This document shows, piece after piece, positions 36,001 through 44,526 of a DNA stretch of 47,834 nt (positions within the stretch are counted from its first letter, which is position 1; every line of letters starts with the position of its first letter). The position numbers were made by a program, and so were the translations under genes. The notes under the pieces were generated by a model. It searched no databases, had not been told where the DNA came from, and saw nothing but the letters and a program-made list of their open reading frames with translations. The DNA comes from an uncultured Treponema sp. (lineage in GTDB: Bacteria; Spirochaetota; Spirochaetia; Treponematales; Treponemataceae): NCBI GenBank assembly GCA_947166355.1, contig CAMVDX010000017.1, positions 1-47,834 of the forward strand, given 5' to 3'.

Positions 36001-37684
36001 TTTTCAAAATTATATTTCTGCCGAGTTTGAAAAAAAAGACAACGTCCTTTTAGTAAATGATTTTCCTGTTTTAAAAAATGTTTATGCTTCAGTATCTTCT
36101 CTTCAAAGTACAGGAAAACTTTCCGATCCAAAACTCAGCATAAAAACAGATTCCCGGGCAGGAGCAACACTCAGCGGAATTACCGCCGGTGCAGAGCTTT
36201 CACTTCTTCAGGAAAAAATTACCTTTGCAGGACATTCTGTAAAAACAGATTCCAGTATCATACCTGTAATCAGTGCAGAAGAAACATACAGATATAACAT
36301 ACTTACAGAGCAGATAAAAAAACAGGATTCTTTATTGCTGGATTTTTCAAGACTCTATGTCCCCTTAAAACTTTCATATAAGGCAGGCGCAGAAGACAGC
36401 TTTCTTTATGGCCGTCAGAATGAAGAAGCAGCATTAATCTGGAATCAGATGTTCGGAAATTACGGAGCAGGACTTTCTTCAAAACTTTCAGTATCACAAA
36501 AACAAAACGAAAGTTTTACAATTCAAACGCCGCTTGATTCCGCACAGTATTTTGAAAAATGGCAGGAGATTTCAAGAATCCAGTTTTCAAACGGAAGCAA
36601 TACGGCAGTTAACAGAAACGAAGCCTTTAGCATAGAAATTTCCGGAATTATTCCGTTAAATTCCCAGGGCACTTTATCGTTTAATCCAAAAGCAGTCTGG
36701 AACCTCGAAGGAAAATATCTTAAAACAAAAGAATATCTTTTTACAGATGGAGAAGGTCTAAGCCTTCTTCTCCCCTTTTCAACAGGCCTCGTAGAAAGTG
36801 CCATTGAAATCTCAAGAAATGCAAGTGTAAGCACACCGCTAAAAAATGAATATTTTCTTGTAACAGACGGCTCGTATTCAGAAGATTCTAAGGAAGTACT
36901 TACACGTCAGAATGACAGAAAATGGTTTTACACATCTGCACCTTTTTATGAACTTTTTGATGATTCACTCAAAGAACGTGTAACAGGTGAATATGCCGGT
37001 AAATACGAAATACGATTTGGAAGAAGGCTTTCAAATTCTTTTGCAGATTTATTTCTTCCCGTTTCGGCAAGTGCTGCATTTTCGCGGGAGCTGAACAATC
37101 AGCTTGATCCGCATTCAGATTTATGGCAGTTAAAATTCACATTAATGAATGCTTCAATAAATAACTTTGGAAGTACCAGCTCTGCAAAAATCTTTGACTG
37201 GTTTTTACAGGAAGAAATAACTTCAAGACTCACGGCAGCAATTAAAATCCCGTATAAAAAGAATTCTGATATAAAATATCAACTTAACGGTTTTGTTCAG
37301 ATTATGCTTTATATAAAAGACAAAACAACCCTTACTTCTATTTTTGATGCAACAGCAGACAATACCCCAGGATGGAAAATCAAAGAAACAATTATTTACG
37401 AAAGACCTTCTTCAACAAGTTTAATTTCTTCGGCAGTTTATTTTTTGATTCCAGATTCAAAACAAATTCCTTTTGAAATCACAAGAAAAGACAGTGTTGT
37501 TTTAGAAGCAGGAAAAATTGAAACAGGATTTTCACAAAACTATTCTTTTGAGCATTCCGTAAGCCTTAAGTTTAAAAAATATTATTCAATAAATGGCGGA
37601 ATCGGCGGAAGCTTTATACACAGACAGGACCATGCTGCAAAGATTTCATTAAATATAAATCTTGGAGCACGCGCGGATTTTTAA
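32999..37684 (+). CDS. dinB: DNA polymerase IV (DinB) fused in frame to a secreted beta-barrel-like protein
   Basis: A single 1561-codon ORF. Residues 1-390 are a complete Y-family polymerase: YLHVDLDAFFASVEQ, STASYEARAFGVHSAMP, the catalytic SIDEAFIDLSG, the HhH segment LPLNKVWGLGPKS and the little finger, ending KHPEIKVSKARTLK. Without a stop it continues into a signal-peptide-like stretch (NILAAFLAMGMITATPLKA, 392-410, cleavage before Gln411), then about 1150 residues of beta-rich sequence ending in LGARADF, like outer-membrane barrel proteins. A translesion polymerase and an exported barrel cannot work in one compartment, so this is a fusion by loss of the dinB stop and downstream start, internal initiation, or a sequence error. 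No ATG/GTG/TTG suited to the exported part is visible at the junction. Confidence 0.85.
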   Translation: MSINHWYLHVDLDAFFASVEQLDNPQLRGKPVIVGGKPEDRRSVVSTASYEARAFGVHSAMPTFQAYKLCPQGIFVHGRMQRYAELSHQIMNIFRDYSPDVDQMSIDEAFIDLSGTEKLFGPPQETARNIKARVKAETGLTVSVGLASTKYLAKIASGLSKPDGFCEIKHGDETNFMLSLPLNKVWGLGPKSLELIRKKGLTSTRDIYERDLDTLEFLFGKNMAFFLYNVVRGIEKESFSRETKSHSISAETTFPYDLTDIYTIETELLELAHGVFFRLLKEESYSRTAFVKIRYDDFSTCTVQETVNRNIITLDTFFEIIKRLFEKRYENGRGIRLLGVGFENIVKEEKPFQQELFDINRDEKKQAVEKAILSLSKKHPEIKVSKARTLKNILAAFLAMGMITATPLKAQELQESDNNTTDSPAAVSELELEEPATLFDWDINDKNHVDLTVEGFWDGRFVQNLDFTFANGTAPAFSAAPPVFKQEVELSALLLLNNHWYLEADFADEFKKNTVAAGYKSDGFVRHARIANRGITMPQGYSADIFGYSVAGGDNQAPGILVNLATPQERLQADFVARYDMTSPKTATFYGMNSVTDTVLELSDFMYGREFRFPSSAASSLNSISGIYIKNSAGTGYKKLTPDEYAILPSKNRLIISIRSGGGIKTEKKVPEILVTFDNPQAVQTIIKAGGSYRDSESFFGKIQQLFSSAQAAAPETEQSSSISQKISLKDYAYPLESEIDGKPALKIQSSEGFSPFICTAFYEAITGSDENGILDVSVISKTTELTDSRFSSVEMPELYTALLDDFIEDKHQYIQIIKNNSSGNADEAEEAFPFASLYPKAYLNSDYKSELYIRIRSYSPQKELNIGKDAAAGSIVVYKNGIVVKDFKYNKNTGTVTITEGVSDTDTIRITWQEDTEDFSGGSVVFGAGVKAKFLPSLTGDLSITGRWPVNNDDERKLENETPQDGFTAVSTGLTFEKEYFKISEKAALGIHKEDTSSPDFQNYISAEFEKKDNVLLVNDFPVLKNVYASVSSLQSTGKLSDPKLSIKTDSRAGATLSGITAGAELSLLQEKITFAGHSVKTDSSIIPVISAEETYRYNILTEQIKKQDSLLLDFSRLYVPLKLSYKAGAEDSFLYGRQNEEAALIWNQMFGNYGAGLSSKLSVSQKQNESFTIQTPLDSAQYFEKWQEISRIQFSNGSNTAVNRNEAFSIEISGIIPLNSQGTLSFNPKAVWNLEGKYLKTKEYLFTDGEGLSLLLPFSTGLVESAIEISRNASVSTPLKNEYFLVTDGSYSEDSKEVLTRQNDRKWFYTSAPFYELFDDSLKERVTGEYAGKYEIRFGRRLSNSFADLFLPVSASAAFSRELNNQLDPHSDLWQLKFTLMNASINNFGSTSSAKIFDWFLQEEITSRLTAAIKIPYKKNSDIKYQLNGFVQIMLYIKDKTTLTSIFDATADNTPGWKIKETIIYERPSSTSLISSAVYFLIPDSKQIPFEITRKDSVVLEAGKIETGFSQNYSFEHSVSLKFKKYYSINGGIGGSFIHRQDHAAKISLNINLGARADF

Positions 37685-37711
37685 TAAACTCCCGAAATTC
37701 TTTTAAGGCTG

Positions 37712-39778
37712 TTACTGCAAAGGAGCAAAATATCCGGTTTCATCTCGACCGCTTCTGTTTAAAAGATATACCTCAGCTTCAAGCGGAAGATAGTTAGTTC
37801 CAAAGTTTGTCGTGAGCGCTGAAGTATAAGAAAGCTGGTAGATTCCCTGCGGAAGTTCAATCAACTCTTTTACAACATCAGAAAGTCCCTGCGGACGGAA
37901 GATATAATAAACATCTCCGGCAGTACTTTCACTGATATAAGAAAGTTCATCTCCAAGAGCTCCCTGATCCAGTTGAATAACTGAAAAAGCTATTGAGTTA
38001 TTATTCATGTAAGAAGAAAGCTCTGCAAGATTGTATTTTTCAAAGCTTAGCCGGTTTGACGTACCGGCAGTTATAAGAATTATGCCTCGTTTTTTTGCTG
38101 CATTTATAAGGTCGTTTGAAGCAAGCCTGAGTGCAAGATCGCAGGCTGCCGAAGAGGTCTCTTTTGTTTTTAATGCCGCAAGGCTAAAGTCCCCGATTAA
38201 ATCAGGTTTTCCAATATACTCAACAGCAGGAATCGCTCCGGCCGCAACAATCCTCAGCACCCCGTTACCATTCATCGCGGCGGCAATTTCCTTTACACTG
38301 CTTTCAATTTCACGTGCATAAATTGATGAATCCACAGAACGGTCAATAATTATCGTTATATCAGCCTCAGTATTATTTGAAGCAGCACCAAGCATTTTAA
38401 GCTTAGACACCGGACGAAGATTTTCAGTAAGGTAGAAATTTTCTTCCTGAAGACCTACAACAGGCTGGCGGTGACGATTTTCTACACGAAGCTCTATAGT
38501 AACATTCGGAAACTTAGAAGCATCTATCTGTTCAATCTGAACAAAGAGCCCTCCGACAAGCTCCTGCACCTTAGACATAACATACACTTCGTTAGCAGTA
38601 AAATCAGTTACAATTACATTACCGTTCACATCAGGACTAGCCGAGGTCACTCGAGTCGGTGCGTTTCCAGTTCTCACATATTCAAAGAGGGCTCCAGTAT
38701 CTGCATCCACAGAAAGTACACGGTTAGAATCGCATACAATCAGGCTTCCATTCCAGAATTCAAGAGCTTCAGGCTTTAGAAATGTATTTTTTTCTACCAG
38801 CTCGCGGATATAGTTTCCGGCTCTGTCAAACTCAATAATATTTCCGTTCTGGTCATCAGCAACAAAAACCCGCTCGTCTATAACGGCAATTCCCGTAGGT
38901 CCTTTTAGCCCTGCAAAATCCCCGTCAGTTCCGCCAAAGAAAAAAACAGGCTCTCCGTCTTTATCGAAAACATCTACACGACGGTTTCCGTAATCAGTTA
39001 CATAAATACGTTCCAGATAATCCTGTGCAAGATACAGAGGTCCCACAAGCTGGCCGTTTGCCCTTCCGCGCCCTCCGATATACTTTTCAAAACGTCCGTT
39101 ATTATCCAGCAGCGCAAGACGGTCTCCAGCATGTTCACTCACAAGAAGCTTTCCGTCGTGAAGGCGCAGAATATCACTCGGGCGGTCAAAGCCATTAATC
39201 GGTCCTTCAACACGATTTATTACTTTTCCATTCTGATTCAAAAGAATAAGTTCATTTGTGTTATAGGCCGCAATCCACATAGTTCCGTCATAATTAGGCT
39301 GAACCGCAACCGGACCGCTGAAAATCATATTTCCCTGAAATTCACCGGGGAATGCACCCGCTTCAGAAAAACGCATAAGCTTGTCAGTAGAGTCTCCGGT
39401 TACACGACGCTCACGAACAATCTCTATTTTATTTTCAAGTAAAAGCCCGCCGTAACCATTTTCGCTTGCATTGTTCCAGTAGCTTAAAGCAGAGCCTTCA
39501 AGACCTGCCTTATAATAAGCCTTTCCTAACCAGTCAAGAATAAGATTATCATTCGGAAGATAAGCAAGAGCCTTTTCAAACTGAACTATAGCTTCATTAA
39601 AAGCGCCCTTATAATATGCCTGAACACCGCGCCTGAATTCCTCGGAAGCAAAACCTTCATTGCCGGTTCTGATTCTGTCTTCGGGAATCCGAAGTCCCGC
39701 ATCATCTGTAGTAATCTGCGCAAAGAGCGCACACACTGAGAAAACGGTTAAAAAAATCAAAGCGGCACTTTTTTTCAT
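37712..39778 (-). CDS. Exported TPR/NHL-repeat/vWA protein
   Basis: A 688-aa protein with a signal peptide (ALIFLTVFSVCALFA). One or two TPR units (about 45-115, GVQAYYKGAFNEAIVQFEKALAYLP) are followed by an NHL beta-propeller near 150-410 (RPSDILRLHDGKLLVSE, GPLYLAQDYLERIYVTDYGNRRVDVFD, GPTGIAVIDERVFVADDQNG). A vWA-like domain follows from 440 (ADITIIIDRSVDSS). The MIDAS reads DRSVD instead of DxSxS, so metal binding may be impaired. It is probably a periplasmic or surface protein-interaction scaffold. It is last of a four-gene minus-strand run, 3 bp after the TPR gene. Confidence 0.8.
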   Translation of the reverse strand: MKKSAALIFLTVFSVCALFAQITTDDAGLRIPEDRIRTGNEGFASEEFRRGVQAYYKGAFNEAIVQFEKALAYLPNDNLILDWLGKAYYKAGLEGSALSYWNNASENGYGGLLLENKIEIVRERRVTGDSTDKLMRFSEAGAFPGEFQGNMIFSGPVAVQPNYDGTMWIAAYNTNELILLNQNGKVINRVEGPINGFDRPSDILRLHDGKLLVSEHAGDRLALLDNNGRFEKYIGGRGRANGQLVGPLYLAQDYLERIYVTDYGNRRVDVFDKDGEPVFFFGGTDGDFAGLKGPTGIAVIDERVFVADDQNGNIIEFDRAGNYIRELVEKNTFLKPEALEFWNGSLIVCDSNRVLSVDADTGALFEYVRTGNAPTRVTSASPDVNGNVIVTDFTANEVYVMSKVQELVGGLFVQIEQIDASKFPNVTIELRVENRHRQPVVGLQEENFYLTENLRPVSKLKMLGAASNNTEADITIIIDRSVDSSIYAREIESSVKEIAAAMNGNGVLRIVAAGAIPAVEYIGKPDLIGDFSLAALKTKETSSAACDLALRLASNDLINAAKKRGIILITAGTSNRLSFEKYNLAELSSYMNNNSIAFSVIQLDQGALGDELSYISESTAGDVYYIFRPQGLSDVVKELIELPQGIYQLSYTSALTTNFGTNYLPLEAEVYLLNRSGRDETGYFAPLQ

Positions 39779-39781
39779 CGG

Positions 39782-40474
39782 CTAATGACCTGCCTTTAAC
39801 ATTACGGTTTTTATATGGTCTGCAATCTCAACGTTTGTTGTATCAATCTGTTCTGCCTGCTGAAGATATTGCAGTGCATCCTTATATAATCCAAGCTTAT
39901 AATAAACCCAGCCAAGAGAGTCCAGGCAGGCTGCTGATTTTGGTGCAGATTTAACTGCCTGCTTACATAAAGAAAGTGCACGTGTTAAATCTTTTTCCTG
40001 GCAGGCAAGAACATACCCCAGTCCGTTCAGCGAAGAAACATTATCAGGATCTTTTTTAAGAGACTGCTCATAATAGGTCATACAGCGGTCTGTATCATTC
40101 TGCTCCCAGGCAATAAAGGCAATTGCGGCATAAACCGAAGCCTGTCTGTAACCGGTATCCAAAAGCTTATTCAATTCAAAATCTGCAAGACGCTTACGTC
40201 CTGAAAGTGCATAAATAACAGCAAGCAGAAAACGACACTGCAAAATGCGTTCAAGCTGACCGCCGGAAGTAACTACCTGTTCCAGAAATAAAAGTGCATC
40301 ATCATAACGCTGAAGCTTGGTATAGCATAAACCAAGATAATAAGAGACTTCCATTTTATCTGCGGTTGAATCTGAAGGAAGAGCCAGAAAGAAAGCAAGA
40401 GCCTTCTTATATTTTTTCTGAGTATACAGAAGTTTTCCTTCGTCTAATATAGTATTGTCCTGCAATTTCCCCAC
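39782..40474 (-). CDS. Tetratricopeptide repeat protein
   Basis: A 230-aa all-helical protein with about five TPR units (EGKLLYTQKKYKKALAFFLALP, YYLGLCYTKLQRYDDALLFLEQ, YAAIAFIAWEQNDTDRCMTYYEQ, LNGLGYVLACQEKDLTRALSLCKQ, LDSLGWVYYKLGLYKDALQYLQQ). There is no signal peptide, so it is probably a cytoplasmic scaffold. The start is GTG at 40474; an in-frame TTG at 40465 with GGTGGGG upstream is an equally good choice. It sits between surE and the NHL/vWA gene in one apparent operon. Confidence 0.85.
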   Translation of the reverse strand: MGKLQDNTILDEGKLLYTQKKYKKALAFFLALPSDSTADKMEVSYYLGLCYTKLQRYDDALLFLEQVVTSGGQLERILQCRFLLAVIYALSGRKRLADFELNKLLDTGYRQASVYAAIAFIAWEQNDTDRCMTYYEQSLKKDPDNVSSLNGLGYVLACQEKDLTRALSLCKQAVKSAPKSAACLDSLGWVYYKLGLYKDALQYLQQAEQIDTTNVEIADHIKTVMLKAGH

Positions 40475-40494
40475 CCTATAATAACTGTTCTATT

Positions 40495-41259
40495 TTACAC
40501 CTTAAATTGAATACCGTCCACTGTTTCTGCGGCAAGAGGCTCTGCATATACACGGGAAACAGCAATATACCCCTGTTTTACGACATAAGCATCACAAGCC
40601 TCATCCGCTCGTGGAACAGCTCCGCCGGGCACAAAATGAGTTTCTGTTACTCCCTTATTATCAACAATCTTTAGACGGTCTCCATAATCACGCACACACA
40701 GCTTCTGACAGTATTTAACTCCAAGATAAGAATCTCTTGAAGCGCCGTTTACATTTACAAATAAGCGCGGAACCTCAGTTCTTGCCATAGCCATCAGCTG
40801 TTCAAGATTATTTGCTGCAAAATCTGCCATTGCCTCATATTTCATGTTTTTACGGCATTCTGGTATCCATTCCTCAGGATCTACACTGAGTGCTATTGCG
40901 GGAACGCCGTCTAAAACAGCCTGTCGTGCCGCGCCGCAGGTTCCCGAATATATAATATCCGTTCCCATATTGGCACCTTCATTTATTCCGGAAATCACTA
41001 CATCAAACTTAAAATCAAATAAATCACTTTTAAGGCCTATACACACACAGTCAGAAGGATATCCTGAACAGGCCCAGCGATTTTTGCTGTCTTCATTCAG
41101 AATATTTGTATTATACATGGTTATATGATGCGAAACCGCAGATCTGTTAGAGGATGGCGCTATCATATAAACTGAATGGCCGTCTTTTTCAAGCCGCGCC
41201 GCAAGCACCTGTATTCCCTTTGCCTGTATTCCGTCATCATTTGTAAGCAGAATATTCAT
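40495..41259 (-). CDS. surE: 5'-nucleotidase SurE
   Basis: A 254-aa metal-dependent nucleotidase removing phosphate from nucleoside 5'- and 3'-monophosphates. The N-terminal signature MNILLTNDDGIQAKGIQVLA holds the metal aspartates; APSSNRSAVSHH and VISGINEGANMGTDIIYSGTCGAARQA are the other active-site loops. GGGGAG lies 3 nt before the ATG. It is 14 bp downstream of the galactokinase-like gene and 20 bp upstream of the TPR gene. Confidence 0.95.
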   Translation of the reverse strand: MNILLTNDDGIQAKGIQVLAARLEKDGHSVYMIAPSSNRSAVSHHITMYNTNILNEDSKNRWACSGYPSDCVCIGLKSDLFDFKFDVVISGINEGANMGTDIIYSGTCGAARQAVLDGVPAIALSVDPEEWIPECRKNMKYEAMADFAANNLEQLMAMARTEVPRLFVNVNGASRDSYLGVKYCQKLCVRDYGDRLKIVDNKGVTETHFVPGGAVPRADEACDAYVVKQGYIAVSRVYAEPLAAETVDGIQFKV

Positions 41260-41273
41260 CGGCTCCCCTTATT

Positions 41274-42455
41274 CTAGTCCTTTACGATAGAGGCACCGTC
41301 TGCCGGCTCAACTTCGTAAACATCCGGATGAAAGCCGAAAATCTTTTCGAACTCGGCAATTTTTGCCTTAAAGTTTTCAACATCTCCCTCGCGCATGATT
41401 GCATAAAGGCAACGGCCAAAGCCCTTTCCCGTAATTCGTCCGCAGGTTACAGGATTACGCACAAAGTCAAGATTAGGCTCAAGCTCGTTTACACGCTTTA
41501 ATATCCAGTCAATTTCCGGGCAGGAGATATTAAACATATCACGCATAGTTTCATGACTGTGATTTACAGAACGGGCAAACTTAAAGAAATCTCCCTTTTC
41601 AATTCCTTCCCGGGCATCCAGAACATCATTATGCTCATAAAGAACTGAAAGAAGCTTTCTTCGGATATCCTCACTTACAACAGAAAGCTGTTCGTTTATA
41701 TCAGTAACATCATCAATATAACGCCAGCCGCCGTATACATTCTGTTTTCGTTCCCTTAAATCTCCCATTATAAGAGCATACTGAGGTTCATGAAGGCTTT
41801 CTTCATTCCAGACAGTTACACGAGGCACCTTAGTATCAACTAAAAGAATCTTTTTATCTGCAAAATCAAAAGGAACATAATCCCAGGTATTCTTAAAGTG
41901 GTCTGTAATTATGATATTTTTCTTCTTTGAAAAAAGAGCTGCAAAGTTATCTGCAATATAGTTATTATTCTGAAGGAATCGTCTGTTTCCACGCTCAATT
42001 ACCTGCAAAAGCTCCATATCAGAACAGTTAAGTTCAAAAAGCTTTTTAATTGCAACTGCTGCGGCTACTTTTGCGGCTGTAGTTATTCCAAAGCCGGCAG
42101 AAGGCATGATTGAACTATAAATTGTGATATTCATGCCGCCGAGTGTAAAGCCGCCTGACGTAAATCCGTATACAATCGCTTTTACTGCATTTGCCCAGCG
42201 GTCTTCTTTTTTCATCTTAAGAGAAGAAATGCTTCCCTTTTTTCTTTCATTCAGCTGATGAAAATAAAACTTAAGAGAAGTATCTTCTCTTTTTGAAACA
42301 GCAACATAAACCGGCAGATTAACTGCCATGGACATAGTTTTATCTTTAAAAAACCAGGAATGCTCGCCTATAAGGTGAAATCTTCCCGGAGCCTTTGCCA
42401 CAACATCGGGTTTTTCTCCGTACTCCAATTCGTGCGCATCATTAACTGCTTTCAT
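41274..42455 (-). CDS. Galactokinase-like GHMP kinase with altered sugar-site motif
   Basis: A 393-aa GHMP-superfamily protein aligned end to end with galactokinases. The N-terminal APGRFHLIGEH motif is kept, but the usual GEHTDY continues as GEHSWFF, so the Asp that contacts galactose is absent. The ATP loop appears as PSAGFGITTAAKVAAAV instead of the classic GAGLSSSAAL. The catalytic-Asp region reads YIADNFAALFSKK, and the C-terminal loop GRITGKGFGRCLYAI matches GARMTGAGFGG. It may phosphorylate a different sugar or have a regulatory role. It is first of the run galK-like-surE-TPR-NHL/vWA. Confidence 0.75.
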   Translation of the reverse strand: MKAVNDAHELEYGEKPDVVAKAPGRFHLIGEHSWFFKDKTMSMAVNLPVYVAVSKREDTSLKFYFHQLNERKKGSISSLKMKKEDRWANAVKAIVYGFTSGGFTLGGMNITIYSSIMPSAGFGITTAAKVAAAVAIKKLFELNCSDMELLQVIERGNRRFLQNNNYIADNFAALFSKKKNIIITDHFKNTWDYVPFDFADKKILLVDTKVPRVTVWNEESLHEPQYALIMGDLRERKQNVYGGWRYIDDVTDINEQLSVVSEDIRRKLLSVLYEHNDVLDAREGIEKGDFFKFARSVNHSHETMRDMFNISCPEIDWILKRVNELEPNLDFVRNPVTCGRITGKGFGRCLYAIMREGDVENFKAKIAEFEKIFGFHPDVYEVEPADGASIVKD

Positions 42456-42534
42456 TTATTGGATTCTCCCCCTTTTATAAATACCCTATTTTACCTTGAA
42501 ATTTTTCAATGTATATTGTTAAAATAATAATATA

Positions 42535-44352
42535 ATGGAATTGATTTTACAAGTTATTTTTTCTTCAGTTTTCTCAGGTTTTATGCTTTCGGCAGCAATT
42601 CCGAATGAATTCTATCTTTTCGGTTGCCCTGTTTATACACTTATAGCTTTTATTCCACTCTACCTTATATTTAATAAAATTAAGAATTTTCGGCTTGCTT
42701 TTCTTGCTTTCTTTTTGCAAACACTTACAACACATTTAATTTCAAGCTTCTGGCTTGCATATTTTAAGGATTTCGCAATATTTACGCTCGGGGCTTCGGC
42801 TTTAGGAACAGCCTGCATTGGCGGAGCCTTTGGTATTTACTTTTTCCTGCCGTATTATTCTTCCGTCTCACAGAACAAGCTGAATGAAAATGCACTGGTT
42901 CTGCCGCTGCTTCAGTCTCCTGTATTCAGAGTTCTGTATTTTGCTGTACTATATACCCTTTATGAATGGGTTAAGTCCGCAGGCTTTCTGGGGTATCCAT
43001 GGGGAACAGTTTCTTCAGCAATGTTCAAGTGGCCTATACTCATGCAGACTGCTTCTATAACAGGAACATACGGTGTTACCTTCCTGATAATTTTGTTCAA
43101 TGCGGTAGCAGCTGAGTTCTTATTATTTTATTTTTCAAACCGCAGTCTCCAGAAAACCCGTCTCAACCAGAATATTCAGGCCGCAAAGCTACTCTGTGCT
43201 ATTTTTGCACTAGTACTGATTCACGGAGTTTATCAATACGATAAGGAACGCAAGCCTGTAAAGGAAATAACAACTATTCTTGTTCAGCAGAACAGCGACC
43301 CGTGGAAAACAGAATCCGACACAGAAACAATCCTTACTTCGCAAAAACTCACTAAAGAAAAATTTGAAGAACTGGCAGAAGAAGGACGCAAGGCAGAACT
43401 TGTAGTATGGAGCGAAGGCTGTCTTTTACATCCGTTCCCTTACGGTGAAAAATATTACAGATGGTTTCCTGAAACTTCGCCATTGCAGGATTTCATTCGT
43501 GCATGCAGAGTTCCTTTCATTTTAGGCGGCTGTTACTACCGAGAAGAAGACGGTAATACAGGAAACTCCTTTAATGTAGCTCATTTATACGATTCTGAAG
43601 GAAATTACAGGGGCTATTATGCAAAAAATCACCTTGTTCCGTTTGCCGAAGCACTCCCGTTTATTGAAATTCCGATTGTTCATGCCTTTATGGAAAAGAT
43701 TATAGGAATTTCTGCCGGCTGGGCACCCGGAGACCAGTATGTTTATTTTGATATTCCCTGCCACGTTACAAAAGACTTCCGTCTTCCTGCTGTAAAAACC
43801 ATTAATCTTGCAAAACCTTATTACATTCAAAGGGAAGAAGAATCTGTACCGAATACAGTAAGAATTTCAACTCCTATATGTTTTGACGATGCTTTTACAG
43901 ACATTATGCGTCCCCTGTTTTTAAACGGCTGTGAGCTTTTTGTTAATATTACTGATGATTCCTGGTCTCTCAAAAAATCAAGCGAAATCCAGCACTTTGT
44001 GATTGCATCTTACAGAGCCATAGAATATCGTACTACCCTTGTCCGCTCGGCTAATGCAGGCTATTCCGTTGTAGTTGATCCGTCTGGAAAGGTAATTGCA
44101 GATCAGCCTCTTTTTAAGGAATCTTCTGCAGCCTGTGATATTCCAGTTTATGAACATAAAATGACCACTTATGCCCTTTTTGGAAACTGGCTCCCTTATC
44201 TTTGTCTTATTCTCTTTGCAGTCTGCTGTGCCTATGCTTACTTTACATTCAGTCCTTATGATTTTATTCCGAGTGAGCGTAAAATCAAAAAGGGAAAAAA
44301 ATCAAAAAAATCTGACAAAAAGAAAAAAAAGAATTCTAAAAATAAAAAATAG
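42535..44352 (+). CDS. lnt: Apolipoprotein N-acyltransferase Lnt
   Basis: A 605-aa inner-membrane enzyme that N-acylates the lipoprotein Cys, consistent with the lipoproteins in this window. N-terminal membrane helices (to about 235) include YEWVKSAGFLGYPWGTVSSAM. The nitrilase domain has the catalytic Glu (VVWSEG, usually WPES), Lys (YYAKNHLVPFAEALP) and Cys (TPICFDDAF, usually CYE). A final membrane helix and a very basic tail (KKGKKSKKSDKKKKKN) close it; that tail is unusual. The ATG has no Shine-Dalgarno and sits about 9 nt behind a TAAAAT box. Confidence 0.92.
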   Translation: MELILQVIFSSVFSGFMLSAAIPNEFYLFGCPVYTLIAFIPLYLIFNKIKNFRLAFLAFFLQTLTTHLISSFWLAYFKDFAIFTLGASALGTACIGGAFGIYFFLPYYSSVSQNKLNENALVLPLLQSPVFRVLYFAVLYTLYEWVKSAGFLGYPWGTVSSAMFKWPILMQTASITGTYGVTFLIILFNAVAAEFLLFYFSNRSLQKTRLNQNIQAAKLLCAIFALVLIHGVYQYDKERKPVKEITTILVQQNSDPWKTESDTETILTSQKLTKEKFEELAEEGRKAELVVWSEGCLLHPFPYGEKYYRWFPETSPLQDFIRACRVPFILGGCYYREEDGNTGNSFNVAHLYDSEGNYRGYYAKNHLVPFAEALPFIEIPIVHAFMEKIIGISAGWAPGDQYVYFDIPCHVTKDFRLPAVKTINLAKPYYIQREEESVPNTVRISTPICFDDAFTDIMRPLFLNGCELFVNITDDSWSLKKSSEIQHFVIASYRAIEYRTTLVRSANAGYSVVVDPSGKVIADQPLFKESSAACDIPVYEHKMTTYALFGNWLPYLCLILFAVCCAYAYFTFSPYDFIPSERKIKKGKKSKKSDKKKKKNSKNKK

Positions 44353-44449
44353 TCAATAGCAATTCTGATTTTTTGGGGATTAAGCATAAAATATTTTTTT
44401 GTCAAGAAAAAAAGTTTAAAATAAATTCGCAGAATTTCATAAAATTCAC

Positions 44450-44478
44450 TTGTTTATCCATATCTAGTGTACTATTAT
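44450..44478 (+). promoter_or_regulatory. nrdR promoter with an NrdR-like box in the spacer
   Basis: TTGTTT (44450-44455), 17 nt, TATTAT (44473-44478). The spacer contains ATATCTAGTGT, so 44455-44470 matches most of the NrdR box consensus ACACwATATmTwGTGT. This implies autoregulation of nrdR-nrdD. Confidence 0.65.
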
Positions 44479-44526
44479 GTAAATATCAAAATATAGACGC
44501 TAGAAACTAAAAAGTGAGAGGAAACA

